A stretch of DNA of 64,000 bases. Source: Syntrophus gentianae. GTDB taxonomy: Bacteria; Desulfobacterota; Syntrophia; Syntrophales; Syntrophaceae. The DNA lies in the NCBI RefSeq assembly GCF_900109885.1, contig NZ_FOBS01000003.1:1-64000 (forward strand), in the 5' to 3' direction. Shown in pieces: positions 23,612-32,053 of the stretch. Below the pieces are notes generated by a model, which was not told where the DNA came from, made no database searches, and saw only the letters and a list, made by a program, of their open reading frames with translations. Positions within the stretch are counted from its first letter, which is position 1, and the number at the start of each line of letters is the position of its first letter. A program made the translations under genes and the position numbers.

Positions 23612-24655
23612 ATGGCTGTGAATGAGCGGGGAATTCGAGAGGCTCTCAAGGTCGTCCTGGATCCGGAGCTGAAGAAGAGCCTCCTGGACTTGGGAATGAT
23701 TCGGGATATTTCCGTGGAAGAGGGGCAGGTCAGCCTGAGCCTGGCGCTCACAACTGCAAAATGTCCCAGAAAGGATGACATCGTAGACGAAATCAAGCGC
23801 GTGCTTGGCAGACTTCCGGGTGTCAGCGGGGTAAATATTAAACTGTCTACGTTGAACAGGGAAGAACTCACGCAGTTGTTTCCGAAACACCCTTTGGTCG
23901 GCCTGGAAAAGGTGCGACATGTACTGGCTGTGGCGAGCGGCAAAGGCGGGGTAGGGAAGACAACCATAGCGATCAATGTGGCCTTGGCACTGGCCGGAAA
24001 AGGCCTTCGGATCGGCCTTCTCGATGCGGATGTTTATGGTCCGAGCGTTCCGGTCATGCTGGCCATCGAGGGCTCTCCGGAAGAGGAAAACAAGACGATC
24101 ATCCCAATAGAAAAGTTCGGGCTCCGGGTCATGTCGTTGGGCATGATCACAGAAAAAGGTCAGCCCATTGTCTGGAGAGGGCCGCTCGTTTCCAAAGCGA
24201 TAAAGCAATTGCTGGGAGAGGTGATGTGGGGCGAACTGGATTATCTGGTCGTGGATCTCCCGCCCGGGACTGGAGATCCTTCCATCACAATCGCGCAATC
24301 CATTCCCAATGCGTCCATCCTTATGGTGACTACACCGCAGGAGGTTGCCCTGGCCGATGTCCGAAGGGCTATTGACCTGTTCAAGAAATTTGAGATGGGT
24401 ATCGTCGGCCTGGTAGAGAACATGTCTTATTTCTCACAGGACTCTTCCGGGAAACCGATTGCGATTTTTGGCCGGGGCGGAGGTGAAAAATTAAGCAGAG
24501 AGTTCGGACTGCCCCTGCTGGGGAAGATCCCCATCGAACTGGAGATTGGAAAAGGAGGCGACTCCGGCATACCCCTGATGATTTCTTCGCCGAATTCCGA
24601 AACAGGCCGCATCTTCCAAGGTATTGCTGAGAAAATCCTCTCTGCTGCACGGTAG
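23612..24655 (+). CDS. Mrp/ApbC-type Fe-S carrier ATPase with N-terminal DUF59 domain
   Basis: ATG 23612 follows AGAGGAAC and starts the conserved MIP18/DUF59 domain (ALKVVLDPELKKSLLDLGMIRDI). The 347-residue product then has the deviant Walker A ASGKGGVGKTT, the switch motifs DADVYGPSVPVML, VIWRGP-like IVWRGPLVSKAIKQLL, and DYLVVDLPPGTGDP. Mrp/NBP35 proteins bind a bridging 4Fe-4S cluster at a dimer interface and pass it to apoproteins. The C-x-x-C usually found late in the chain is not evident here (SYFSQDSSGKPIAIFG at that place), which is worth noting. It precedes a sigma-54 activator gene. Confidence 0.88.
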   Translation: MAVNERGIREALKVVLDPELKKSLLDLGMIRDISVEEGQVSLSLALTTAKCPRKDDIVDEIKRVLGRLPGVSGVNIKLSTLNREELTQLFPKHPLVGLEKVRHVLAVASGKGGVGKTTIAINVALALAGKGLRIGLLDADVYGPSVPVMLAIEGSPEEENKTIIPIEKFGLRVMSLGMITEKGQPIVWRGPLVSKAIKQLLGEVMWGELDYLVVDLPPGTGDPSITIAQSIPNASILMVTTPQEVALADVRRAIDLFKKFEMGIVGLVENMSYFSQDSSGKPIAIFGRGGGEKLSREFGLPLLGKIPIELEIGKGGDSGIPLMISSPNSETGRIFQGIAEKILSAAR

Positions 24656-24848
24656 AAGGGAGGAAGCGAGCCTTTTCGATAAGGTTGTCTTCAACTCCTG
24701 CCTGGCTCTTTCAATATCTCTCATTGACATACAAATCTCTTCTGCCTATAAACTCACAGAGGCGATGCCTTGGATAAATAAAGCTGGCTTTCTGTTGAAA
24801 ACTTTATAAACAGAATCTTTCCGAATAAGTGAATCTCCAAAAACAACA

Positions 24849-26216
24849 ATGAGTGAACACAGCGAAAAGGCCTCTCCCCGGGAACGGGACATCATTCTTG
24901 ACTCCATTGCCGATGGCGTTTTTTCCGTGAACGACCAGTGGCGTATTACCTCCTTCAATCGTGCCGCAGAGAAGATTACAGGCGTTTCCTATGAGGATGC
25001 TATCGGACAGCGCTGCAAGGATGTGCTCAAGGCGGAGATCTGCGACCGTGGCTGCCTCCTGAAGAAAACCATGCAGACGGAGAAACCGGTCGTCAACCGC
25101 ACGGTCTATATTGTCAATGCCGAAGGCCGGCGATTGCCCATCAGCATCTCCACGGCGCTGCTGCGCGATGAAACAGACCAGATTATCGGCGCAGTGGAAA
25201 CCTTCCGGGATCTCAGTCTGGAGGAACAGCTGCGCAAGAAGATCGAAAAACGCTATTCCTTTGAAGACATTATCTCCCGGAATCATCGGATGCACGAACT
25301 GTTCAGCATCCTTCCTGATATGGCGAACAGCACCAGCACCGTACTTATCGAAGGCGAAAGCGGCACGGGAAAGGAACTGGTTGCCAGGGCCATTCATAAT
25401 CTCAGTCCACGGAAAAGCAAACCCTTCATCGCCGTCAATTGCGGCGCTCTGCCGGATACGCTTCTGGAGTCGGAACTCTTTGGTTACAAGGCCGGCGCCT
25501 TTACGGATGCCCGAAAGGACAAACCCGGCCGTTTCAAGCTGGCGGAGAAAGGAACCCTATTCCTGGATGAAATCGGGGATATCTCGCCGGCCATGCAGGT
25601 TCGACTGCTGCGCGTTCTTCAGGAAAAGACTTATGAACCTTTGGGCGCAGTGGAAAGCATCCGGCATGATGTCCGGATTATAGCGGCAACAAATAGAAAA
25701 CTCTTGGATCTGGTCAAGGAAGGGAAATTCCGGGAAGATCTCTACTATCGAATCAACATTGTGCGGCTGGAGCTTCCTCCCTTGCGGGAGAGAATGGAAG
25801 ATGTTCCCCTGCTGGTTGATCATTTTCTTGAACATTTCAATGTCCTCCAGGGTAGGGAAATTTCCGGAGTAACCGACCAGGCCCTGGCCTGTCTTATGAC
25901 CTATTCTTATCCGGGCAATATCCGGGAACTGGAGAACATCATTGAACGCGCTTTTATCCTCTGCAAATCGGGCATGATTGACCGGACACATCTGCCGGAG
26001 CCGGTTTGCGGGATCTCCGGCACTGAAGAGATCCCGGCGTGGGACGCCATGTCCTTCCGGGACATGGAAGCGATTTTTCTGACCAATGTTCTCCGGAGGA
26101 ACTCCTGGAACAAAAGCCGGACCGCGAAGGAACTAGGGATTCATAAAAGCACGCTTTTCCGAAAGCTTAAGGCCCTGGGAATTTGTTCACCCGGAAGGGT
26201 TCAGGAAAAGGACTGA
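24849..26216 (+). CDS. Sigma-54 dependent activator with cysteine-containing PAS domain
   Basis: A 455-residue activator. A PAS domain (about 15-120) starts ILDSIADGVFSVNDQWRITSFN and carries C56-x8-C65-x3-C69, a set kept in the paralogue at 37136. The AAA+ domain (about 140-380) has Walker A GESGTGKE (169-176), sigma-54 contact loop GAFTDA (216-221; usual form GAFTGA), Walker B TLFLDEIGDI and sensor motifs. The C-terminal Fis helix-turn-helix reads NKSRTAKELGIHKSTLFRKLK. No receiver domain is present, so the signal is probably redox, cluster or metal sensed by the PAS domain. It likely controls the NifX-Fe-S ATPase operon that follows. Confidence 0.92.
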   Translation: MSEHSEKASPRERDIILDSIADGVFSVNDQWRITSFNRAAEKITGVSYEDAIGQRCKDVLKAEICDRGCLLKKTMQTEKPVVNRTVYIVNAEGRRLPISISTALLRDETDQIIGAVETFRDLSLEEQLRKKIEKRYSFEDIISRNHRMHELFSILPDMANSTSTVLIEGESGTGKELVARAIHNLSPRKSKPFIAVNCGALPDTLLESELFGYKAGAFTDARKDKPGRFKLAEKGTLFLDEIGDISPAMQVRLLRVLQEKTYEPLGAVESIRHDVRIIAATNRKLLDLVKEGKFREDLYYRINIVRLELPPLRERMEDVPLLVDHFLEHFNVLQGREISGVTDQALACLMTYSYPGNIRELENIIERAFILCKSGMIDRTHLPEPVCGISGTEEIPAWDAMSFRDMEAIFLTNVLRRNSWNKSRTAKELGIHKSTLFRKLKALGICSPGRVQEKD

Positions 26217-26263
26217 CGGCAGAAAAGTGCGCCTCCGCTCGTATTGTGGATGAGAAGGCCCCA

Positions 26264-26536
26264 TCATCTGGCACGGCGACGATTTGAAAACTCAATCCCC
26301 CAGCGGAGTAAAGCCAATACACCGAGGAAGGCCAGAGACAGTGAACTCCAGACCAGAGCCTCGAAGGCCAGCAGATAATGCTGGGCCGGATCAAGAGCAA
26401 TCCGCATCAGAATGCCCCCCACAAGAAGCAGGGGAATCAGTGCCGCCAGTCTCCATTTTCCTTTCCAGCGGCGAAGGGCAAAGATCTCTGCGATCAGAAA
26501 ACCCAAAAAAAGTGTAAAAACAAGATCCATTAGCAT
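26264..26536 (-). CDS. Small three-helix membrane protein, unknown
   Basis: A 90-residue protein with helices LVFTLFLGFLIAEIFAL, WRLAALIPLLLVGGILM and FEALVWSSLSLAFLGVLALL and a basic tail (NRRRAR). It lies convergent to the activator gene, with only 48 bases between them. No family is recognised. Charge pattern and hydrophobicity support it as real. Confidence 0.6.
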   Translation of the reverse strand: MLMDLVFTLFLGFLIAEIFALRRWKGKWRLAALIPLLLVGGILMRIALDPAQHYLLAFEALVWSSLSLAFLGVLALLRWGIEFSNRRRAR

Positions 26537-26616
26537 GGCAAATCTTCTTTCTTATCCTATGCCTGTCAGGCATCATGGATGAGCACCGAACAGCCATCCG
26601 AAAGAGCTTTTGGAAT

Positions 26617-26871
26617 TCAACCTTTGTCGTCTTTGAGAAACAACTGGTGATATTCGGGCTCCGTCAGATATTTCTTCAGCATTTTACTCGCTGTATCAAA
26701 GACTTCTGCTAAATCCTCATCAGTCATCCGCTTCAGAATCGTATTCATCAGAGAGTCATCGGAAAATTTCTGCAGATACAGGTGCACCGTATGCTCATCA
26801 GTCTGCCTGTCCAGACCATATCCTACGAAACCATCATAGGTTTCCACAAACTCATGGGAGTGCTTTGCCAT
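26617..26871 (-). CDS. Small soluble protein of unknown function, divergent from the NifX operon
   Basis: The start at 26871 (MAKHSHEFVETYDGFVGYGLD) is chosen because GAGGATATC precedes it; a longer frame exists. The 84-residue product is acidic and helical (LMNTILKRMTDEDLAEVFDTASKMLKKYL), with a histidine-containing N-terminus. No family is recognised. It diverges from the NifX gene at 27191, and the activator sites at 27013-27059 lie between them, so both may share regulation. Confidence 0.55.
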   Translation of the reverse strand: MAKHSHEFVETYDGFVGYGLDRQTDEHTVHLYLQKFSDDSLMNTILKRMTDEDLAEVFDTASKMLKKYLTEPEYHQLFLKDDKG

Positions 26872-27012
26872 CAAGATATCCTCATTGTTTTTTGGGGAGC
26901 AATAAATCAAATTCGGTGAAAGATATCAATCCTCAAATGGGCGAAAGAGGAGCGATACGATCCTTTGCCTCCCCTTTTGGGGAAAAGCGCAGCAGTAACC
27001 GACGGGAAGCAG

Positions 27013-27059
27013 TTGCAACAATGCAATATATTCTTAAGAATGATGTTGCGTTATTGCAA
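27013..27059. promoter_or_regulatory. Pair of TTGCA-N4-TGCAA activator sites
   Basis: TTGCA-ACAA-TGCAA (27013-27026, perfect) and TTGCG-TTAT-TGCAA (27046-27059, one mismatch) have centres 33 bp apart, near three helical turns. They lie 90-136 bp upstream of the -24 element proposed at 27148. The same motif occurs at 37044-37087 before the other operon. This is the expected geometry for a sigma-54 activator; which of the two activators binds is unknown. Confidence 0.75.
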
Positions 27060-27147
27060 CTAATTGTCCTGCCCATCCTTTCTTAGAACATGGTAAATGC
27101 CTATATATATTAGAAATTTGTCTTTTTCAAAGGAGGTTTGATCCAAC

Positions 27148-27163
27148 TGGCATGCTTCCTGAT
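27148..27163 (+). promoter_or_regulatory. Weak sigma-54 type promoter of the NifX-ATPase operon
   Basis: TGGCATGCTTCCTGAT has a good TGGCAT at -24 and TG at the right place, but GA instead of GC at -12. It is proposed because of its distance to the activator sites and because a start near 27175 would lie just ahead of the GGGGAG ribosome site of the gene starting at 27191. Confidence 0.4.
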
Positions 27164-27190
27164 ATTTATGACGACCGGGGAGTGAAAAAT

Positions 27191-27595
27191 ATGAAATCAG
27201 CCCTTCCGGTTTGCGGGCAGGATATTGCCCTCGTTTTTGATGATGCAGATTTCCTGCTTCTTATCGAGGCCGGGGAAACGGGATCTCTCAGAGAGGAACG
27301 GTTGCGTTGCTCTGGAAATTCGATGATTGACCGGGCAAACCAGCTGAGATCTCTGGATGTGGATCTCCTGATCTGCGGCGCTATTTCCTGTCCTTTGCAA
27401 AGAATGATCGAGGCGCAGGGAATCGACGTCATTCCCTTTGTGCGCGGAAAGGCGACGGAGGTTTTTGATGCCTATTGCAGGAACCGTCTTGAGGACCAAC
27501 GCTTCTTGATGCCGGGAAGGCGCACTCTCTCGAATGGGCGTCTCTGCCGCGGACAGCAGAAGCGACGGCGTGCCAGGGGAGATGAAAAGGCATAG
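27191..27595 (+). CDS. NifX/NifB-type (orange-protein family) cofactor-binding protein
   Basis: ATG 27191 is chosen: GGGGAGTG lies ten bases upstream and MKSALPVCGQDIALVFDDADFLLLIEA aligns with the usual start of this domain; the upstream ATG at 27152 would lie ahead of the proposed transcript start. The ~134-residue protein has the core alpha/beta fold (VDLLICGAISCPLQRMIEAQGIDVIPF) and a basic C-terminal extension (GQQKRRRARGDEK). Relatives bind FeMo-co precursors or, in Desulfovibrio orange protein, a Mo-Cu sulfide cluster. Its histidine/cysteine content is low, with cysteines in the PVCG and ISCP motifs as candidate ligands. Confidence 0.82.
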   Translation: MKSALPVCGQDIALVFDDADFLLLIEAGETGSLREERLRCSGNSMIDRANQLRSLDVDLLICGAISCPLQRMIEAQGIDVIPFVRGKATEVFDAYCRNRLEDQRFLMPGRRTLSNGRLCRGQQKRRRARGDEKA

Positions 27596-27650
27596 AAATT
27601 AAAGAGAAATTATACATTTCAAGAATATTTGTAAAGGAACAATCCGAACA

Positions 27651-28502
27651 TTGAAAATTGCTGTAGCGGGCGGAAGGGGGGGGACAGGGAAAACCACCTT
27701 GGCAATCAATTTTGCACAGGCTTTGGCAAAGGGCGGGCATGAAGTGACCCTGCTGGACTGCGATGTGGAAGAACCCAATATCCGCCTTTTTCTTCCTTCG
27801 GAAATTGAATCTGTTTCGTCTGTGGAAATTTCATTTCCTGATGTGACACGGGAAAAGTGCACAGGATGCCGGGTTTGCGCAGAAGTCTGCGAGTATCAAG
27901 CCATAGCTGTCCTTGGGAACAAAGTCTTCATTTTTCCTGAACTTTGTCAAGCCTGCGGAGCCTGCGCCTGGTTCTGTCCGCAAAAGGCGATTCGGGAGAT
28001 CCCACGGGAGATCGGCAAGATCCAGATGGGAAGAAAAGGGCGTATTCGCCTCATCGGGGGGCGGCTCAATGAAGGAGAGGTCCTATCGCCGGTGATCATC
28101 AAGCGGGTCAAGGAACGTGGCCTTGACGGAAGCATTGCCGTCATCGATGCTCCTTCAGGCGCCTCATGGCCCGTTATGGCCGCAGTTCGCGATACGGATG
28201 GGGTTCTGCTGGTTACGGAGCCCACTCCCTTTGGTCTTCATGACTTGAAGCCTGCAGTAGAAATGTTACGACGACTGGAACTTCCTTGCGCTGTGGCCAT
28301 TAATCGTAGCACTCTGGGGGAAAAGGATCTGTGGCGTTATTGCTTAAGCGAACAGCTTCCCATTGTTCTTGAAATTCCCGACGACCGGCGGATTGCTGAG
28401 GCGTGTTCGCAGGGCAAAACGCTTTTGGAAGCATTCCCCGAATACCGGGAGATTTTCCTTCAGGGATGGCAGAACTTGCAGGAAACTTTCGGAGTATCTT
28501 AG
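27651..28502 (+). CDS. MinD-type ATPase with inserted 2[4Fe-4S] ferredoxin domain (first of pair)
   Basis: A 283-residue protein with a TTG start at 27651 (AAAGGAAC about 15 bases upstream). The deviant Walker A is GGRGGTGKTT (7-16). A ferredoxin insert with two C-x2-C-x2-C-x3-C sets (CTGCRVCAEVC and CQACGACAWFC) lies at about residues 67-110, followed by VLLVTEPTPFGLHDL and AINRSTLG. Such ATPases occur as pairs with ORP/NifX proteins in anaerobes; Desulfovibrio homologues are part of the orange-protein complex. The next gene encodes the partner. It resembles the protein at 35951-36802 across its length. Confidence 0.88.
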   Translation: MKIAVAGGRGGTGKTTLAINFAQALAKGGHEVTLLDCDVEEPNIRLFLPSEIESVSSVEISFPDVTREKCTGCRVCAEVCEYQAIAVLGNKVFIFPELCQACGACAWFCPQKAIREIPREIGKIQMGRKGRIRLIGGRLNEGEVLSPVIIKRVKERGLDGSIAVIDAPSGASWPVMAAVRDTDGVLLVTEPTPFGLHDLKPAVEMLRRLELPCAVAINRSTLGEKDLWRYCLSEQLPIVLEIPDDRRIAEACSQGKTLLEAFPEYREIFLQGWQNLQETFGVS

Positions 28503-28621
28503 GCCAATGCAGTGCTTTAAATTATTAGTATTTCCGCTTTTGGAATCTGCGCCGGGAAATCATTTCCGATCTCGGCGCTCTTTTGCACAGGAATCAAAGG
28601 GTTTTAATAAATGGTAGCCAA

Positions 28622-29509
28622 GTGAAGGAAATGGCGGTCGTCAGCGGGAGAGGCGGAGCAGGAAAAACCAGTATCGTGGCGAGTTTTGCCCTTCTTGCAA
28701 AGAGAAAAGTACTGGTTGATTGCGATGTGGAGGCTGCGAATCTCCATCTGATCCTGACTCCAACGGTCGAGCATGAGGAAGATTTTTGTGCAGGCGGCAA
28801 GGCCAGGATTCGACCTGAGCGATGCACCGCCTGCGGTTTCTGTATGCGCCTATGCCGCTTCGGAGCTATTTTTTTCAAAGAAGAGATGGGCAAAACCCCT
28901 GGAATGGCGAAACCCGTCATTCGTCGTCTTCTGTGCAACGGATGCAAACTCTGTGTGCGGATTTGTCCTGAAGAGGCCATAGATTTCGAACCTCACGTGG
29001 AGAGTCGGATGCTTGTGTCTAAAACGGATTACGGCCCCATGGTTCATGCCAGACTCGGCATGGACCTGAAAAATGCCGGACAGCTGGTGGCGGCCGTCCG
29101 AAAAAAGGCACGGAGCGTCGCCGCAGAAAAAGGGCTGGATCAGGTAATCATTGACGGATCGTCGGGCTTCGGCCTTGCAGTCAGTCAGTCCATTACGGGA
29201 ACGGATCTTGTCCTGGCCGTTTTTGAACCAAACGTGTCGGGCGAACAGGATTTTCTGCGACTGGCGGAGTTGACAGCTCATTTCCGGATTCCGCTAATGG
29301 TTTGTGTCAACAAGTGGGACTTGAATAAGGAGATGACGGAAAAGATTGAGGATTTAACGATAGAAAGGAATGCCCGGCCATTGGGGCGGGTGCGTTATGA
29401 CCGGAATGTCGCCAACGCCATGATCGCTGGGAAAAGTGTTGTGGAATTTGCCAGGGGTGGGGCGGCGGACGATATCAGGAAACTATGGGAGAAGATTTCT
29501 GAAAGTTGA
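28622..29509 (+). CDS. MinD-type ATPase with inserted 2[4Fe-4S] ferredoxin domain (second of pair)
   Basis: The GTG at 28622 (VKEMAVVSGRGGAGKTS) aligns with the MKELVVISGKGG start of the paralogue at 35079-35954, so it is preferred to the TTG at 28583. The ~295-residue product has deviant Walker A SGRGGAGKTS, clusters CTACGFCMRLC and CNGCKLCVRIC, the YGPMVHARLG motif and ADP-ribose-like switch DGSSGFG, and VCVNKWDLN. The DGPPGVGCP motif of the paralogue is DGSSGFGLA here, losing both prolines. It likely forms a heterodimer with the preceding ATPase. Confidence 0.88.
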   Translation: MKEMAVVSGRGGAGKTSIVASFALLAKRKVLVDCDVEAANLHLILTPTVEHEEDFCAGGKARIRPERCTACGFCMRLCRFGAIFFKEEMGKTPGMAKPVIRRLLCNGCKLCVRICPEEAIDFEPHVESRMLVSKTDYGPMVHARLGMDLKNAGQLVAAVRKKARSVAAEKGLDQVIIDGSSGFGLAVSQSITGTDLVLAVFEPNVSGEQDFLRLAELTAHFRIPLMVCVNKWDLNKEMTEKIEDLTIERNARPLGRVRYDRNVANAMIAGKSVVEFARGGAADDIRKLWEKISES

Positions 29510-29608
29510 CCAATATGACGGCAAAGGCGCCTTCCCGGTCAAAGATAAAACATCAGATCCTATCGACCTATATAAGATAAGCAATTAAAGGAAAAGGAGA
29601 AAAGCGTT

Positions 29609-30502
29609 ATGGGTTCATGTGATTCATGCAATTCAGGTAATTCAGGTAATTCACCGGAGTGTGGAGGTTGCTCAACGGAGGGCGGCCAGACGGATATTTC
29701 TAAGGCGAATCTCAGCGATGACGAGAAGGTGAAAATAAACATGCAGCGTATCGCCCACAAAATCCTGGTTCTTTCGGGAAAGGGGGGTGTCGGCAAGAGT
29801 ACCGTTGCGGTCAATCTGGCGACCGCCCTGGCCCTCCAGGGAAGGCGCGTGGGGCTTCTGGATGTGGATTTTCACGGGCCAAGCATCCCCACACTCCTTC
29901 ATCTGGAGGGAAAAAGGCCGGAGGCAACGGAGAATGGGCTGCTTCCCATTACGATTGAAGGCGGCATGAAGGTAATGTCCATTGGGTTTCTTCTGCAACG
30001 GCCGGATGACGCCGTGATCTGGCGGGGACCGCTGAAGATTGGTGCAATCAAACAACTGCTGGGCGATGTGGCCTGGGGAGATTTGGACTATCTCGTCATC
30101 GATTTCCCGCCGGGGACGGGAGACGAACCGCTCACCGTGGCCCAGACGATTCCTGAGGCGGACGGCGCCGTAGTGGTGACGACGCCCCAGGACGTATCAA
30201 CCATTGATGTCAGCAAATCCGTGACGTTCTGCCGGCAATTGAACATCCCCGTTCTGGGCGTGGTTGAAAACATGAGTGGCCTGATCTGTCCGCACTGCTC
30301 GAAGCTTATCGACCTGTTCAAACAGGGGGGCGGCGAGGAAATGGCCAAACGGATGGGCGTGCCCTTTCTGGGCCGAATCCCTCTTGATCCCCAGATTGTG
30401 CAATCGTCGGATGAGGGACGGCCCTTCGTCTATCACCATTCGAATACGGAAGCCGCGGCTGCCTTCCAAGGGATTGTCGAACCGCTGCTCGATCTCCGGT
30501 GA
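29609..30502 (+). CDS. Mrp/NBP35-type Fe-S carrier ATPase with cysteine-rich N-terminus
   Basis: A 297-residue protein with a clear AAGGAAAAGGAG site. The N-terminus MGSCDSCNSGNSGNSPECGGC offers four cysteines (4, 7, 18, 21), as in NBP35. The ATPase core has SGKGGVGKST, DVDFHGPSIPTLLHL, IWRGPLKIGAIKQLL, DYLVIDFPPGTGDEP, and the bridging-cluster C-P-H-C in LICPHCSKL. Unlike the Mrp-ORP fusion of Desulfovibrio it has no C-terminal NifX domain; separate NifX proteins are encoded nearby. The S-G-N-S-G-N-S stretch comes from a short DNA repeat (aattcaggt). Fifth step of the rightward operon. Confidence 0.92.
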   Translation: MGSCDSCNSGNSGNSPECGGCSTEGGQTDISKANLSDDEKVKINMQRIAHKILVLSGKGGVGKSTVAVNLATALALQGRRVGLLDVDFHGPSIPTLLHLEGKRPEATENGLLPITIEGGMKVMSIGFLLQRPDDAVIWRGPLKIGAIKQLLGDVAWGDLDYLVIDFPPGTGDEPLTVAQTIPEADGAVVVTTPQDVSTIDVSKSVTFCRQLNIPVLGVVENMSGLICPHCSKLIDLFKQGGGEEMAKRMGVPFLGRIPLDPQIVQSSDEGRPFVYHHSNTEAAAAFQGIVEPLLDLR

Positions 30503-30565
30503 GCTGCGAACCAAGAGATGTATCTTCGATGAAATCAGTCGGAGTGGAAACTTCATGGAGCCGGT

Positions 30566-31294
30566 ATGCAAATTCGCATCGTAGCGACAGGTTCAACACC
30601 TCAGGAAAGGAGGGAAGGGCGGTGGGGTCTTTCTCTCCTTCTTGGAGAATCGGTGCTCCTGGACACCTTCGGTATGGCGGACCTGTTCTGGGATAATCTC
30701 TGCAAAGTGCGAGGAGATGTCTCCCGGATCAGGCATGTCGTTCTTTCCCACGAGCACTGGGATCATATAGAGGGCCTGGAAAAGCTTGCGGAAAAGAATT
30801 CAACGGTAACCGTTTACATCTGCCCTCACACGGAAGCTTCAGTAAAGGCTTGGATCAGGGGATTCGGAATGCCGGTTGTTGAAGTAGACGATTGGCTTGA
30901 AATTGAAAAGGGCGTTTTCATATCGGGTGAAATTGCCGGAACCTGGAGTGGAAATCCTCTGTGGGAACAGATTGTGGTGATTCAAGAGCAGCCGTGGCTT
31001 TCCGTTCTGACTGGATGCGCTCACCCGGGGCTCTTTCCTATTCTTCAGCGTGTGCAAAACCGGTTTGCCGATCCAATCACCCTGCTGATGGGCGGTTTCC
31101 ATCTGATGAACAGTACGGAAGAAGGGATTGCGGCAGCTGTCACTGCTCTTCGAATGTTCGGTGTTCAACGGATTGCACCAACACACTGTACGGGAGAGCC
31201 CGCGGTCTCCATTCTCCGGGAAACCTTCGGCAATCGTTTTGTTCCGGTGGAGGAGGGCGGCCTGATCAATAGCCGTGAAAAGATACAGGAATGA
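30566..31294 (+). CDS. Metallo-beta-lactamase fold hydrolase (COG1237-like)
   Basis: A 242-residue protein. The HxHxDH metal motif is LSHEHWDHIEGL, with further ligands in LTGCAHPGL and in the late IAPTHCTGE histidine. The substrate half matches the 7,8-dihydropterin-6-methyl-transferase/MBL family (GLSLLLGESVLLDTFGMADLF). Such proteins are frequent beside NifX, Mrp and Fe-S ATPase genes in anaerobes; in vivo substrates are unknown. The gene lies 64 bases after the Mrp gene and is probably in the same operon. Confidence 0.85.
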   Translation: MQIRIVATGSTPQERREGRWGLSLLLGESVLLDTFGMADLFWDNLCKVRGDVSRIRHVVLSHEHWDHIEGLEKLAEKNSTVTVYICPHTEASVKAWIRGFGMPVVEVDDWLEIEKGVFISGEIAGTWSGNPLWEQIVVIQEQPWLSVLTGCAHPGLFPILQRVQNRFADPITLLMGGFHLMNSTEEGIAAAVTALRMFGVQRIAPTHCTGEPAVSILRETFGNRFVPVEEGGLINSREKIQE

Positions 31295-31433
31295 TCTTCA
31301 TGTCGAAAACAGGCAAAGCGAAAGGTGAAGATGACTCATGTTGAAAATTTTTTACGGATAGACGAATAACGAATAAAAATTGACTTCCGGAGTCTTTGAT
31401 TCCGGAAGTTCCGTATAGAGGACACAGGAAAAA

Positions 31434-31979
31434 ATGTTTTTACCGAATAAAATTTTCTTTACAAAGGGCGTTGGAAATCATCGGGCGGAGCTGCACTCTT
31501 TTGAACTGGCCCTCCGGGATGCGGGAATTGAAAAATGCAATCTGGTACAGGTATCCAGTATCATGCCGCCCGGCTGCCGGATCATCTCGCGGGCTGAAGG
31601 CCTGCGGTTACTGAAGCCCGGGTCGATTACCTATTGCGTCATGAGTCGATGCGCCAGCAACGAGCCCAGAAGGCTGCTGGCTGCATCGGTCGGTTGTGCC
31701 ATTCCAGCGGATAAAACCACTTATGGCTACATCAGTGAACACCATGCCTTCGGGCAGACGGAGAAGCAGGCCGGCGAATATGCCGAAGATCTGGCGGCAG
31801 CCATGCTGGCGTCCACGCTGGGCATCGACTTTAATATCGAGGAAAGCTGGGATGAAAAAAAAGAAATTTTCAAAATCAGCGGAAAGATCGTTGGTACGAG
31901 AAACGTCACTCAGTCCAGCATTGTAAAAAGTACGGATTATACAACCGTCCTGGCGGCTGCCGTTTTTGTTTTTTCCTGA
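31434..31979 (+). CDS. Pyruvoyl-dependent arginine decarboxylase
   Basis: A 181-residue proenzyme. It should convert arginine to agmatine and CO2 after self-cleavage in the V40-S41-S42-I43 site of [13 protein letters not shown]; Ser42 becomes the pyruvoyl group. Other family words are [32 protein letters not shown] and [10 protein letters not shown]. The length is right for a complete enzyme. The start follows a GAGGACACAGGAAAA site. Placement inside an Fe-S/ORP operon is unexpected; it may feed polyamine synthesis, and its transcription may start independently in the 140-base gap upstream. Confidence 0.9.
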   Translation: MFLPNKIFFTKGVGNHRAELHSFELALRDAGIEKCNLVQVSSIMPPGCRIISRAEGLRLLKPGSITYCVMSRCASNEPRRLLAASVGCAIPADKTTYGYISEHHAFGQTEKQAGEYAEDLAAAMLASTLGIDFNIEESWDEKKEIFKISGKIVGTRNVTQSSIVKSTDYTTVLAAAVFVFS

Positions 31980-32053
31980 AATTCAAATGTAATGCGATCC
32001 GCTGCAACCTGTGCGGAGCATCGATTAAAAAAAGGAGTGACCAGATTACGCTG

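Noticed and set aside
26987-27000. GC-N10-CC on the plus strand (minus-strand sigma-54 element) for the 26617 gene
   Set aside because: Only 13 bp from the activator sites, too close for DNA looping, and a weak match to consensus.
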